From: Ensifer sp. Root278
GTDB lineage: Bacteria > Pseudomonadota > Alphaproteobacteria > Rhizobiales > Rhizobiaceae
NCBI RefSeq assembly: GCF_001429285.1
Contig: NZ_LMJJ01000018.1
Location: 7,581-56,363, forward strand
Length of the DNA: 48,783 bases
Reading direction: 5' to 3'
Part shown: positions 16,574-24,758 of the stretch, piece by piece
Layout: every line of letters starts with the position of its first letter
Position numbering within the stretch: position 1 is the first letter of the stretch
The notes under the pieces: generated by a model
Seen by the model: only the letters and a program-made list of their open reading frames with translations
Database searches by the model: none
Told to the model about the DNA's origin: nothing
Made by a program: the position numbers and the translations under genes

Positions 16574-17329
16574 TCATTCAATTTCCACGGTGTGTGCCAA
16601 CAGGTAGCCGCCGAGCCTCACCGTCTTCACATAGGTCGGCTCATCCGGATCGGGCTCTATCTTTTGCCTCAGACGCCGGACATGCACGTCAATGCTGCGC
16701 TCCGATGGACCGGCAAGCCCAAAGCGAGTAGCCTCAAGCAATTCCTCTCGCGAGAGGACTTTTCCAGGGTTGCGAGCAAGAGCAAGCAGGATATCGAACT
16801 CACCGGCGGTCAGTGTCCTCGTCTGCCCATCGCGGTCGTGGAGCGTGCGTTTACCCGGATCTATGCGCCAGCCGTCAAACATCAATACTCGCGTATCCTC
16901 GACACGAGCCCTAGCGGAGCTGGCACGGCGCAGGAGGCTGCGCAACCGGGCAAGCGTGGCGTCTTCTTCGCCAACCCTCAAGACACAGGCATCCGCACCG
17001 GCGTTTAGTCCTTCGACAACGATGCTGTCATCGTGTCTGTCAACGATAAGAACGAGCGCAATGTCGCTCACAAAACGAACCTGCCGGCAAAACTGGAGGG
17101 ATGCGGCAGATGGCAGTTTTCCCTCAACCACAAGCAGGTCAAACCTCCGGATTTTTAAGAGCCGAAGGGCCAGTGTGGCGTTGGTGAGGTGGATGTCGTA
17201 ACCGTGGCCGATGAGAAGGGAGGCAAACCGACGACGCGTTTCCTCATCGTCGATCACTGCCAGAACGACTTTTGAACGGCCGGCGATCCGCTTATATTTG
17301 GACAACGAAACTCCCTGCAAAGTCGGCAT
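16574..17329 (-). CDS. OmpR/PhoB-type transcription regulator with a degenerate receiver domain
   Basis: 251 residues. The C-terminal winged helix is standard (LTAGEFDILLALARNPGKVL, SREELLEATRFG, ERSIDVHVRRLRQKIE, TVRLGGYLL). The N-terminal receiver fold keeps the acidic pair (VIDDEE, residues 27-28). The phospho-acceptor Asp, however, is Glu69 (FDLLVVEGKLP), the switch Thr/Ser is absent (VLIVDR), and the conserved Lys-Pro is Arg118-Val119 (GADACVLRVG). Such a receiver probably cannot be phosphorylated normally; Glu can mimic the active state. No histidine kinase is nearby. It is transcribed away from a second pseudo-receiver regulator at 17944. Target genes are unknown. Confidence 0.85.
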   Translation of the reverse strand: MPTLQGVSLSKYKRIAGRSKVVLAVIDDEETRRRFASLLIGHGYDIHLTNATLALRLLKIRRFDLLVVEGKLPSAASLQFCRQVRFVSDIALVLIVDRHDDSIVVEGLNAGADACVLRVGEEDATLARLRSLLRRASSARARVEDTRVLMFDGWRIDPGKRTLHDRDGQTRTLTAGEFDILLALARNPGKVLSREELLEATRFGLAGPSERSIDVHVRRLRQKIEPDPDEPTYVKTVRLGGYLLAHTVEIE

Positions 17330-17492
17330 GGGCAGTGATTGCCATGCAACCTCTTGGGGAGCTAACGCCGCAAACGGGTCTGCTCAAGGCACAGAAATGC
17401 CCCTTAACGGTATCGCCCTTTTGAAACGCGAGCTCGATTGACGCGCATCGCCGGCCCGTGGCGGGAGGCCGACGCACGTTTGTCCCCCGTCG

Positions 17493-17522
17493 GTTATAAT
17501 GTTTTCGCGAAAACCTTATAAC
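17493..17522. repeat. 30-bp near-perfect palindrome
   Basis: Arms GTTATAATGTTTTCG and CGAAAACCTTATAAC are reverse complements over 15 positions with one mismatch; the inner 14 bp (GTTTTCGCGAAAAC) is perfect. It overlaps the last codons and stop of the small minus-strand ORF at 17494-17715. Without a T-run it is not a classical terminator. It could be a recombination site, a regulator-binding site or a processed mRNA end. Confidence 0.7.
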
Positions 17523-17715
17523 TCTCCAATTCTTTCGGCGCGCCACCATTGGCGAGCTCTTCGCGACATGCAATTGGCAACGAACCACACGCCCCCGAAG
17601 CGAAACGCGGACAAATGTGACACGCCGTACGTTCTCCTGGCGTTCGGCATTTGGGGCGCTCCGTCAGCCGATCATCGTTCTGCCTATCAATAGCTCCGTG
17701 TTCCGGGTTCGGCAT
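17494..17715 (-). CDS. Small Cys-containing hypothetical protein
   Basis: 73 residues. An unusually strong ribosome-binding site (AAGGAGGA, 5-6 bases before ATG 17715) argues that this small frame is translated. Four cysteines lie in the middle (TACHICPRFASGACG, then SLPIACREELANGG), in a CxxC...C...C spacing that could bind metal. The C-terminus ESYKVFAKTL is encoded by the 30-bp palindrome. I recognise no family. It sits between the two divergent pseudo-receiver regulators, on the same strand as the first (16574-17329), with 164 bp between them. It could be co-transcribed with that regulator; function unknown. Confidence 0.5.
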   Translation of the reverse strand: MPNPEHGAIDRQNDDRLTERPKCRTPGERTACHICPRFASGACGSLPIACREELANGGAPKELESYKVFAKTL

Positions 17716-17943
17716 CGCGCTCCTCCTTCAATGCCACCCAATGATGAACCCGCCCGCCGGAAGCCTCCAATTGAGCAGGCGCTGCATTCATATGGCCCGA
17801 CGATCAGTCTTCCTTGCGAAGGGATCACGTCGGAATCGTCTGCAACAATTCTTAATAGAACTTCGAGCCGCAGACCTTGAGAGCGAAACCTGTGCGTGCA
17901 ATCATTCGACATTGCGTCAAGCACCGCGACCGGGAGGCAAGCG

Positions 17944-18702
17944 ATGCCTACCGCCGAAAACGGACCCTTGATCGTGGTCAGCTCGCGTGACGCGGGCTTC
18001 AGCCTCACCCATCGCCACATTCTCGCGGCAGCGGGATACTCCACTGATCTGTCGCTCGGCGCCGAAGACTTCGCATCGATCACGGTCGGAAGATCGGTCG
18101 AGGCCGTCCTGCTCGATGCCGCGGATGCAGGTGTCGCTGGCTTCTGCCAAGGCCTTAAGCAGGACACCTCAACAAGATCGGCTGCTATCATAGCACTGCT
18201 GCGAGCCAAGGCGGCCGTTGCACTTCCGGCACTCATCCGCGCCGGTGCTGACGACGTGTTCGTCTGCCCGGTTGAACCGCAACGCTACCTCGACGCGCTC
18301 AAGCACCATCTGTCGGCATTGGACGATACGCGCGCCAGGACTGGATTACTCCATGCCGGCGGACTTGCGGTCGACCCTCAAAGCCACCGCGCCACCTGGC
18401 GTGGAGAGCAGTTTCATCTGGGCCTTCTCGAATTTCGACTGGTCGGGACATTGATCGGGGGAGCGCACAAGGTTCACACGCGGCGTGAGCTGATCGAACA
18501 GGCCTGGCCGCGCGGGATCTTTGTCGATCCTCGAACTGTCAACGTTCATGTCGCCAGGCTCCGAAAAGCGCTAATCACCACGACCGGCTACGACTGGATC
18601 CGCACCGTGCGCGGCGTCGGCTACGGACTGGCGCCGCTTGCTCCTGGCTTCGACCATCCCTCGGATTACCACCCGCTCACCGATTTGCGACTGGAGGCAT
18701 GA
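17944..18702 (+). CDS. OmpR/PhoB-type transcription regulator with a degenerate receiver domain
   Basis: 252 residues from ATG 17944, preceded by GGGAGG; an upstream in-frame ATG at 17896 lacks such a site. The receiver-like half keeps the phospho-Asp position (D58 in VEAVLLDAADAG) but lacks the acidic pocket (VVSSRD instead of DDE). The conserved Lys is Cys108 (GADDVFVCPVEP). The C-terminal winged helix is intact (VHTRRELIEQAWPRGIF, VDPRTVNVHVARLRKALI, IRTVRGVGYGL). Phosphorylation control is therefore doubtful. The gene ends 1 bp before the amidohydrolase start, so the two form a transcription unit; the regulator may respond to or control that pathway. No partner kinase is present. Confidence 0.85.
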   Translation: MPTAENGPLIVVSSRDAGFSLTHRHILAAAGYSTDLSLGAEDFASITVGRSVEAVLLDAADAGVAGFCQGLKQDTSTRSAAIIALLRAKAAVALPALIRAGADDVFVCPVEPQRYLDALKHHLSALDDTRARTGLLHAGGLAVDPQSHRATWRGEQFHLGLLEFRLVGTLIGGAHKVHTRRELIEQAWPRGIFVDPRTVNVHVARLRKALITTTGYDWIRTVRGVGYGLAPLAPGFDHPSDYHPLTDLRLEA

Positions 18703-18703
18703 C

Positions 18704-20050
18704 ATGGACATGGTCATCGTCAATGGCAGCTTGATCACCGGAGACGGGATCACCTTTCTTGAAAAGGCCAGCGTCAGGATCAGAGGAACGAAGATCGTCG
18801 ACGTGACGCCTTACCAAGTGACGGCAAACGAGGGGGACCGGATTATCGACGCCGGCGGAGCAGTTGTTTTGCCCGGCATCATCAATGCTCACGCACATGG
18901 CTGCATCGCCGGCCCTTCCATGCCATCCGGATCGCTGCCACTTTCAGCGCAGGACATCTCCTATCAACGCAACCGCCATCTGCTAAGCGGCACGACGACG
19001 CTTCTCAACGTTTGTGGTCTCGCTACTCCAGATGAAATCGGATCCGGCGCGCTTGCGTCCCACGCGTTGGACGTTCAGGTTTCGACGGCCCACACCCCGA
19101 GCAGCCTCGGGGCTGCCCGTGTCTCGGACGGAGCGGGGCTGTCGGCGCACCACCTCTCTGCCACCATCGACGACATGCTTGCGCGCGGCGCAAAAGCGCT
19201 CGGAGAAGCCGGCGGTGGTCAGACGCTCGGCGGTGGCGCCCAAGACTACCGATATCTGCCGCAAGCCATAGAGCAGGCAACCGGTGTCACCATTCACCCG
19301 AAGATCGCCCGATTGTTCAAGGAGGCGGTCCTCGGACGAAGGCTGGATGGCGCAGCGGCCGCTTCGAACGATGGGCTCGAAGCGCTCCTCGACCAATACG
19401 CCCTTATTGGCCATCTGACTGCCGCGCAACTCCGCGAGATCGTCGTTGAGACCGTCATGCCGCCGGTTCACCTGGCGATGAGGGGGCTTTCCGAGATCGC
19501 CGCCCAATCCGAACGTGTCGGAATGGCGGCGATATTCCACAACGCCGCGCCGACGGCTGCAACCCTCGTGCAATTGGCCGAAGCCTATCCCCGAGCCCGG
19601 ATGATCGCCGGGCATTCGAACCACCCGATGTTCCTGCCTGAGGAAGCTCTGACAACGGCAAGGTTGCTGAAGGAACGGGGTGTTACGATCGACGTGTCGA
19701 CGCTCGACTGTATCACGACCCGATGGCGCAACGGCCCCGAAAACCTTGATCTTCTTGCGACCGAAGGGGTGATCGACACCTTGTCGACGGACTATGCCGG
19801 CGGCGATTGGGATACGATCCTTTCGGCGATCCAACGCATGATCGCCAAGAAGCAGATGCCGGCACCGCGCGCCGTGGCGCTTGCAACCGGCAACGTCGCC
19901 AAGGCAATCCCCGAACTTGCCGGCGACCGTGGATTGATCGAAAAGAGCAAGCAAGCAGACATCGTCATCTGCGACGCCCATAACCTTGCCCGTGTACGTC
20001 ATGTGATCGCTAAGGGGCGCCTGGTCATCGAGAATTGCCGCATTCTTTGA
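18704..20050 (+). CDS. Metal-dependent amidohydrolase, possibly enamidase-like
   Basis: 448 residues from ATG 18704, with GGAGG 6 bases upstream, 1 bp after the regulator stop. The amidohydrolase superfamily signature is clear: N-terminal beta-sandwich (MDMVIVNGSLITGDGITFLE), then GAVVLPGIINAHAHG with the metal-binding HxH at residues 63 and 65. A later His is in MIAGHSNHPMF and the catalytic Asp in LSTDYAGGDW; the C-terminal ATGNVAKAIPELAGDRGLIE and ADIVICDAHNL complete the fold. Members hydrolyse cyclic or linear amides, imides or enamides. The overall look recalls enamidase of nicotinate fermentation, but the substrate cannot be told from sequence. It probably works with the neighbouring PrpD, OCD, nitrilase and dioxygenase genes. 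Confidence 0.82.
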   Translation: MDMVIVNGSLITGDGITFLEKASVRIRGTKIVDVTPYQVTANEGDRIIDAGGAVVLPGIINAHAHGCIAGPSMPSGSLPLSAQDISYQRNRHLLSGTTTLLNVCGLATPDEIGSGALASHALDVQVSTAHTPSSLGAARVSDGAGLSAHHLSATIDDMLARGAKALGEAGGGQTLGGGAQDYRYLPQAIEQATGVTIHPKIARLFKEAVLGRRLDGAAAASNDGLEALLDQYALIGHLTAAQLREIVVETVMPPVHLAMRGLSEIAAQSERVGMAAIFHNAAPTAATLVQLAEAYPRARMIAGHSNHPMFLPEEALTTARLLKERGVTIDVSTLDCITTRWRNGPENLDLLATEGVIDTLSTDYAGGDWDTILSAIQRMIAKKQMPAPRAVALATGNVAKAIPELAGDRGLIEKSKQADIVICDAHNLARVRHVIAKGRLVIENCRIL

Positions 20051-20061
20051 CGTCCGGCGTG

Positions 20062-21396
20062 TTAGCGAAGCGCCATGAGCAGCCCGGAGCAATGGTCATC
20101 GGGCATATCGAGAACGCCACCAACGATCTGGCGCTGCCGCTCGGGCGTAAGTGCCCGACAGGTTACGCGGAGGAACTTCTCCTCGATTGCTTCGAACGAC
20201 ATCGGATGTTTCGGATCGCCAAGCGGGCCGAGGATCTCAGAGCACAATCGCCGAGAGGACGTCGATATCGTGACACGCGCAAGCGTCTCGCCCGGGAACA
20301 GCGCATCGATCTCGTCGTTTATCGATAGCAGTACCTTCTCGGAAAACGTTGAAAGGTCCTCGCGCCCAAGGAGATCTTCCCCGAGGGGCGCCAGTGCATC
20401 ACGCCCCTCGATCGCGGCGATCGCGATGCAATAGGGCAGGCTGTACTGCATGTCGACGAGGGTGGTTGGCCGACGCTTGTTGCCAAGTTTCAGCGCCCAG
20501 CCGAAGGTTTCGACTTCGACGCATTTGATGTCGCTTGCATCAATCTCGCTCCTGTCGACAAGCATAAGGAACGCATCCAGCGCGGCATGGATATAGCGGC
20601 AGCAGGCGTAGGGCTTGAAATAGGTGCCGACGAGGTGAGATCGCTCCCCGAGGTCAGCCACGATCGTTTGCCGGTTGTAGTAGTCAGGATGATCAAAAAC
20701 ATCAGTTGGGCCGGAGTGCCCGCCGATCGCCAGCTGGACGGCGGCGAGCCCGAGGGTTGCACTCCAGGCGATGCCCTCCTTCACGTCATTACCCGTCAGT
20801 TGCGAATAGCCCGAGCTGCCATTGGCCTGCTGGTTTGGCGCAAGCACCGCGGCGATGGCGAGCGCATGGGCGACCTGATCCTCGCGGCAACGCAATAGTC
20901 GCGCAGCTGCCGCCGCCGCTGCGACCGACGCCCAACGCCCGGTCTGACGGGTCGCGATCATTTTCGGCATTTGCGCCGACGCGATACGCACTCCGACGTC
21001 ATAGCCAACGGAAATCGCCGAAATCAAATCGTTTGCCCCGGCACTCGTTTCGGGAAGCAGCGTCAGAACCGTGGGAATGACTGCCGCCCCCGGATGCCCA
21101 CGCGCCAGCCGATGTCCGTCGTCGAGATCGAGCGCAGATGCGGCCGCAGCGTTGGCAAATACGGCGCCTGCGAGCGAAGCCGTCTGTCCCGTCGCCCAGA
21201 TGGACCTCGAACCAGCCCCCATAAGTGCACGCGCTGTCGCTCTGACGGCAGTCGGACCCGGCATGTCCCGGCCGGCGATTGCCGCGCCAACAAGGTCAAG
21301 CACGCACTTCAGGGCCATGTTCCTGTCGTCACAGCTCGGCTGACGGCGTGACGTCACCAGAATGTGCTCGGCAAGAACTTCTGTGATCAAGGGCAA
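20062..21396 (-). CDS. MmgE/PrpD family protein
   Basis: 444 residues, the family's usual length. Hallmarks: CVLDLVGAAIAGRDMPGPTA near residues 30-50, ASALDLDDGHRLARGHPGAAVIPTVL (about 85-110) with the conserved DDGH and HPG, and FKPYACCRYIHAALDAFLML (about 265-285), matching the K-Y-C-x-H pattern. The family includes 2-methylcitrate dehydratase, cis-aconitate decarboxylase and iminodisuccinate epimerase, so dehydration, decarboxylation or epimerisation of a polycarboxylate is plausible. No methylcitrate synthase or lyase is nearby, so a propionate role is unlikely. Convergent with the amidohydrolase (11 bp between stops) and on the same strand, 43 bp downstream of the OCD-like gene, probably one operon. 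Confidence 0.85.
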   Translation of the reverse strand: MPLITEVLAEHILVTSRRQPSCDDRNMALKCVLDLVGAAIAGRDMPGPTAVRATARALMGAGSRSIWATGQTASLAGAVFANAAAASALDLDDGHRLARGHPGAAVIPTVLTLLPETSAGANDLISAISVGYDVGVRIASAQMPKMIATRQTGRWASVAAAAAAARLLRCREDQVAHALAIAAVLAPNQQANGSSGYSQLTGNDVKEGIAWSATLGLAAVQLAIGGHSGPTDVFDHPDYYNRQTIVADLGERSHLVGTYFKPYACCRYIHAALDAFLMLVDRSEIDASDIKCVEVETFGWALKLGNKRRPTTLVDMQYSLPYCIAIAAIEGRDALAPLGEDLLGREDLSTFSEKVLLSINDEIDALFPGETLARVTISTSSRRLCSEILGPLGDPKHPMSFEAIEEKFLRVTCRALTPERQRQIVGGVLDMPDDHCSGLLMALR

Positions 21397-21439
21397 CGTG
21401 GCCTCCCGGCAGCGGGTCTGAGCTTGGCGAGCCAGTTAT

Positions 21440-22489
21440 CTAAACGCGTCGCTTCAAGAGCTTTTCCCAAGTCGCTTCTGCGACATAGAGATCGAGCATC
21501 GGGAGCCCGACGCAGGTCACGCAAACGGGTCCGGGGCCGGAATCTTGCCAGCCGGTTGGTGCCGACAACTCGCCAATTCCAAGCAGCGGGCCAGCCGTCT
21601 CAAGGCTCAGGTCCCTGCGTGAAAAATAAAGCGAAACGCTCTGAGAGTTTCGACGGGAAACGGTCTTCAAGTCGTCGCAGATGACAGTGCCGGTGCGAAG
21701 AGCACGCTTCAAATAGGCCTCAGGGATCTCGTCGCCGCCGAGGTGGAGGGTCGCAGCATCCCTTGCAAGCTCATGATCCTCGAATATCGGTTCGCGCGCA
21801 TTCGTGGCCGTGACGACAAACGCACATTCGGAAAGCGCGGAATTATCCTCCACCGGAACCAAGGCAATCGGTGTGGACGACGCTGCCGCCTCCGCAAACC
21901 GGGCGGCACTCTCCGGAAATCGGCTTCGAATAAAGATGCGCTCTATGCGCTCCGCACCCGTCAACGAAAGGCAGTCGATGACGCTTCTTGCGACCGGGCC
22001 GGCACCAAAGAGAAAGACCGATATCTTCATTGGCGTCTCGACGAAGGTCTCCAGCACCAACGAGGCGTAGGTTCCCGTCCGCGCGGCCGAAAGCGCGGTT
22101 CCATCGAAGATGGCAACGGGCCTGAGCGTCGTCTTGTCGAGAAGTAGGTAGGTCGAGGTCGACCGGGGCAAGCCGCGCCGACGGTTGAATGCATTGGCGC
22201 CGATAATCTTGACGCCGCCAAACCGAGGATTGACACTGTAGAGGGATGAGAGCTTCCACCCCAACCGTTCCGCAGCGAAAGATTCACGCTGTGCAATAAA
22301 TTCGGGCATTGCCCAGAATTCGTCCTCGGGCAGAGAAAGAACGGCCTTTCCACCGACCGACGAGCCGCGTCGGATGTCGCGCCACGCTGTCTCGACCGCT
22401 TCGTGCGTCTCGGCTACAGACAGCTCCGCACCAAGATGGCGCAGTTCCTCGGTAGATACGACATTGAGGACGGGTTCGTGCAAAGTCAT
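21440..22489 (-). CDS. Ornithine cyclodeaminase / mu-crystallin family protein
   Basis: 349 residues from ATG 22489, which has GGGAGG 6 bases upstream; a longer frame to 22570 lacks a site and is not conserved in character. Family marks: GGVKIIGANAFNRRRGLPRS (about residues 91-110), AIFDGTALSAARTGTYASLV (about 126-146) with the substrate-binding Arg, and the Rossmann motif VFLFGAGPVARSV (about 148-160). The C-terminal HLGGDEIPEAYLKR and VICDD follow. Family members are NAD(P)-dependent: ornithine cyclodeaminase, alanine dehydrogenase, ketimine reductase, opine-type or N-substituted amino-acid dehydrogenases. It probably acts on an amino or imino acid intermediate together with the downstream PrpD-family protein. 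The specific reaction is unknown. Confidence 0.83.
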   Translation of the reverse strand: MTLHEPVLNVVSTEELRHLGAELSVAETHEAVETAWRDIRRGSSVGGKAVLSLPEDEFWAMPEFIAQRESFAAERLGWKLSSLYSVNPRFGGVKIIGANAFNRRRGLPRSTSTYLLLDKTTLRPVAIFDGTALSAARTGTYASLVLETFVETPMKISVFLFGAGPVARSVIDCLSLTGAERIERIFIRSRFPESAARFAEAAASSTPIALVPVEDNSALSECAFVVTATNAREPIFEDHELARDAATLHLGGDEIPEAYLKRALRTGTVICDDLKTVSRRNSQSVSLYFSRRDLSLETAGPLLGIGELSAPTGWQDSGPGPVCVTCVGLPMLDLYVAEATWEKLLKRRV

Positions 22490-22710
22490 GCTCGCCTCCC
22501 ATAGATGAAGAGCCGAGCATACGGGAATGGCTGAGGCGGCGAGGCGAAGGTTTGGAGAATGCTTGAACACGCAGGTGACGTGACGGTCAGAGCACGAAAA
22601 AGATTCGGAGACAGTACGGAAAAGTACCGGATCTGGATTGGTTCGAGCAGATTGGAACTGCGCGAGCGCTCACGGCGCGCCAGTCACCTTTGTCGATCGT
22701 ACGTCGCCGC

Positions 22711-23005
22711 CTATGAAGCGAGGGCGTATTCCGGATCTATTTCGGGAATTGCCGCAAGGTCCTTCTCCAACGCCGCGGCCTCAATCTTGAGATCATAGCT
22801 AGCTTGCAGGTTCATCCAGAATTCAGGACTTGTGCGGAAAAACTTAGCCAACCGCAGTGCTGTATCTGTAGTTACAGCAGTCTGTTCATTCGCTAGGCGC
22901 CCAATACGGGTGCGAGGAACGTTCAGCTTCTTGGCGAGCGCTCCTGCGCTCATGTGGTAAGGGAAGAGGTACTCCTCGCGAAGGATTTCGCCCGGATGTT
23001 GTCAT
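22711..23005 (-). pseudogene. higA: Frameshifted higA antitoxin gene (XRE, HigA type)
   Basis: The canonical HigA N-terminus HPGEILREEYLFPYH is encoded on the minus strand from 22998 down, running into MSAGALAKKLNVPRTRIGRL and the rest of an XRE domain to YALAS. The natural start is ATG 23005 with AAGGAG 8 bases upstream, but it reads ATG ACA ACA TCC, one base out of frame with HPGEIL. Removing one A would give M-T-HPGEIL. In the HPGEIL frame a TGA lies immediately upstream of the QHPGEIL codons. Only an internal ATG at 22953 could give an 80-residue product lacking the first 17 residues. It is a broken antitoxin, or a single-base sequencing error. Confidence 0.8.
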
Positions 23006-23029
23006 CGTTCGGTCTCCTTCATACCGATC

Positions 23030-23143
23030 TTAGTGGCAGTCGACGAACTCGAGATTATCGACGCCACAAGTTTCAGAATGTCTGCTGGGAATCCTTTGGG
23101 AGCTTTCCCACTTGCCAGCCCGAGAATAATGCGTTCCTGCCAT
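23030..23143 (-). pseudogene. higB: Remnant of a higB toxin gene upstream of higA
   Basis: The minus strand between the XRE gene and higA encodes a 37-codon frame ending VDNLEFVDCH-stop, much like the C-terminus of HigB (RelE-fold) toxins. The expected upstream domain is absent. Another frame in the same stretch reads KAPKGFPADILK, which resembles the early part of HigB. This suggests an internally deleted and frame-shifted toxin. The stop lies 24 bp before the higA start, normal higBA spacing. The family call is by pattern only. Confidence 0.45.
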
Positions 23144-23144
23144 T

Positions 23145-23540
23145 TCAGAGCGGCTGGCTACACACTTCGATCAATGCGAGCAATGAACGACGCACTGCCG
23201 CGGACTTGATACGCTGAAAGGCCGTGTTAAGGGCGTTTCCCTCTTTCGTCACAAGAAAAGCGGCCAATTCGGCCAGTTCCCGACTTGCCGTGGTGTCGAA
23301 GTGAGCCTCGTCACGATCAACAAGGAAGGCAACCGGAACATCGAGGGCGACGGCTATGGCGGCAAGACGGCTTGAGCTGATCCTGATGCGGCCGTTTTCG
23401 TATTTCCGGATCAGCTGGACCGAAACGTCGAGGTGCATTGCGAGATCCTGCTGCCGCATGCCGATCTTGCGCCGAAGCGTGCCGATGCGGCGCCCCACTT
23501 CCACATCGACGTCGTTCGACATTTGCGATTGCTTGCTCAT
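23145..23540 (-). CDS. XRE-family transcription regulator
   Basis: 131 residues. The N-terminal helix-turn-helix of the Cro/CI type (about residues 16-70) is RIGTLRRKIGMRQQDLAMHL, then DVSVQLIRKYENGRIRISSS, then RLAAIAVALDVPVAFLVD. The C-terminal 55 residues (SRELAELAAFLVTKEGNALN... IEVCSQPL) are helical with no family that I know; similar tails occur in rhizobial XRE regulators. GGGGGCGA precedes the ATG. It is divergent from a second XRE gene at 23670; the 129-bp gap holds small dyads. The target is unknown. Confidence 0.82.
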   Translation of the reverse strand: MSKQSQMSNDVDVEVGRRIGTLRRKIGMRQQDLAMHLDVSVQLIRKYENGRIRISSSRLAAIAVALDVPVAFLVDRDEAHFDTTASRELAELAAFLVTKEGNALNTAFQRIKSAAVRRSLLALIEVCSQPL

Positions 23541-23634
23541 TCGCCCCCAAACAAGCCCTCGGCCGAAGCGAACCCGCTAATCTTCAAGTAGCTCCGCCCT
23601 TCCGCATCACATGCGTTTACATATTATAGTTGAT

Positions 23635-23647
23635 AAACTCAAAGTTT
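23635..23647. promoter_or_regulatory. Small dyad in the divergent XRE-XRE promoter region
   Basis: AAACT-CAA-AGTTT (23635-23647) is a perfect 5-bp dyad in an AT-rich patch (atattatagttgataaac) 23 bp before the start of the 23670 regulator. XRE regulators often bind such short symmetrical sites in their own promoter. Role inferred. Confidence 0.35.
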
Positions 23648-23669
23648 CAGGCCTGCCATCAGAGAGCGC

Positions 23670-23894
23670 ATGGATATGCGCAAATTGGTCGGCCGGAATT
23701 TTGCGCGCCTGCGTCGGGAGAAGGGACTGACGCAGGAGGACGTTGCCGCGTCAGCCGAGATCAGCCAGCAATATGTCAGCGGTCTGGAGCGCGGTGAGCG
23801 CAACCCGACGATCCAATCACTCTACAAGATCGCTCGGGCGCTTGGGGTCAGCCACATGGACCTGGTCAGGCCCGATGGTGACGCCGATACGTGA
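23670..23894 (+). CDS. Small XRE-family transcription regulator
   Basis: 74 residues, essentially one Cro/CI-type HTH domain: LVGRNFARLRREKGLTQEDV, then AASAEISQQYVSGLERGERN, then PTIQSLYKIARALGVSHMDL. ATG 23670 or ATG 23676 (MRKLVG) could be the start; the upstream AGAGAG is modest. The protein has no effector domain and likely acts as a dimeric repressor. It is divergent from the XRE gene at 23145-23540 and convergent with the nitrilase-like gene (9 bp between ends). Such small regulators are common on rhizobial plasmids. Confidence 0.83.
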   Translation: MDMRKLVGRNFARLRREKGLTQEDVAASAEISQQYVSGLERGERNPTIQSLYKIARALGVSHMDLVRPDGDADT

Positions 23895-23903
23895 CCACAT
23901 CGA

Positions 23904-24758
23904 TCAGCGCTGGGCCTTGCGGACCGCGAGTTGCACATTCTGCAGATCGACCCGGTGAGTTGCCATCGGAATAAGGCTGCGTACCGCGGTAATGCAGGTC
24001 GGATCGATTTCGACTTCAAGGACGCCAACCTCATCGCCCGCCTCGGCCACAACCTTTCCCCAGGGATCACACACCATCGAATGTCCGTGCATGTCACGTC
24101 GCTCTCCGGCAGGCGTTTCGTAGTGCCCGCATTGACCGCAGGCCACGACATAGGCCTGAAACTCGATCGCACGGGCACGGCAAAGCACCTCCCAATGATC
24201 CTTCCCCGTCTGCCTGGTGAAGGCAGCGGGTAAAACAAAGATGTCGACGTTCTCCTGGGCCAGGCGGTCGAACAGCCGGGAGAAGCGAAGATCGTAGCAG
24301 ATGCAACAGGCAATCCTGATGCCGCCGATCTCGTAGATCAGAAGGCTATCACCCGCAGCGACTGTCTCCGACTCGTTGTAGACCTTTCCATCAGGGGCCA
24401 CGATGTCGAACAGGTGGATCTTCCTGTAGAGACCGATCTCGTTGCCATGGGCGTCGAATACCACACTCGTGTTGTGGATCCGTTTGGAACCGACCCTGGT
24501 TTCGAGCAAGCTGCCCGCGTGGATTGCGACGCGGTTTCGCGCAGCAAAGCTCTGGACCAGCTTGTAGGCCGCGCCGCCTGGCACATGATCGGCTGCCGCG
24601 CGCTTCTGCACCGCCGTGCCCCCGGTCCAATCGAAATGCTCCGGCAACACGATGAGATCCGGTCTCCCCGAGAGGGCTTGCTGCATGAGTTCTTCGGCCT
24701 GCCGCAGGTTTGCAGCGCGATAGGGTTGGGAGTTCATCTGGATGAGTGCGATTTTCAT
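23904..24758 (-). CDS. Carbon-nitrogen hydrolase (nitrilase superfamily, Nit2/omega-amidase-like)
   Basis: 284 residues from ATG 24758, overlapping the stop of the RraA-like gene by 4 bases (ATGA). The catalytic triad is visible: E40 (LIVLPEHFDW), K113 (LYRKIHLFD) and C154 (CCICYDLRF). Members hydrolyse amides such as alpha-ketoglutaramate, N-carbamoyl amino acids or related amides to acid and ammonia. The LYRKIHLFD and CYDLRF versions are most like the Nit1/Nit2 omega-amidase branch. Last gene of the seven-gene operon with the ABC transporter and dioxygenase, which suggests that it releases ammonia late in the breakdown of the imported compound. The substrate is unknown. Confidence 0.87.
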   Translation of the reverse strand: MKIALIQMNSQPYRAANLRQAEELMQQALSGRPDLIVLPEHFDWTGGTAVQKRAAADHVPGGAAYKLVQSFAARNRVAIHAGSLLETRVGSKRIHNTSVVFDAHGNEIGLYRKIHLFDIVAPDGKVYNESETVAAGDSLLIYEIGGIRIACCICYDLRFSRLFDRLAQENVDIFVLPAAFTRQTGKDHWEVLCRARAIEFQAYVVACGQCGHYETPAGERRDMHGHSMVCDPWGKVVAEAGDEVGVLEVEIDPTCITAVRSLIPMATHRVDLQNVQLAVRKAQR

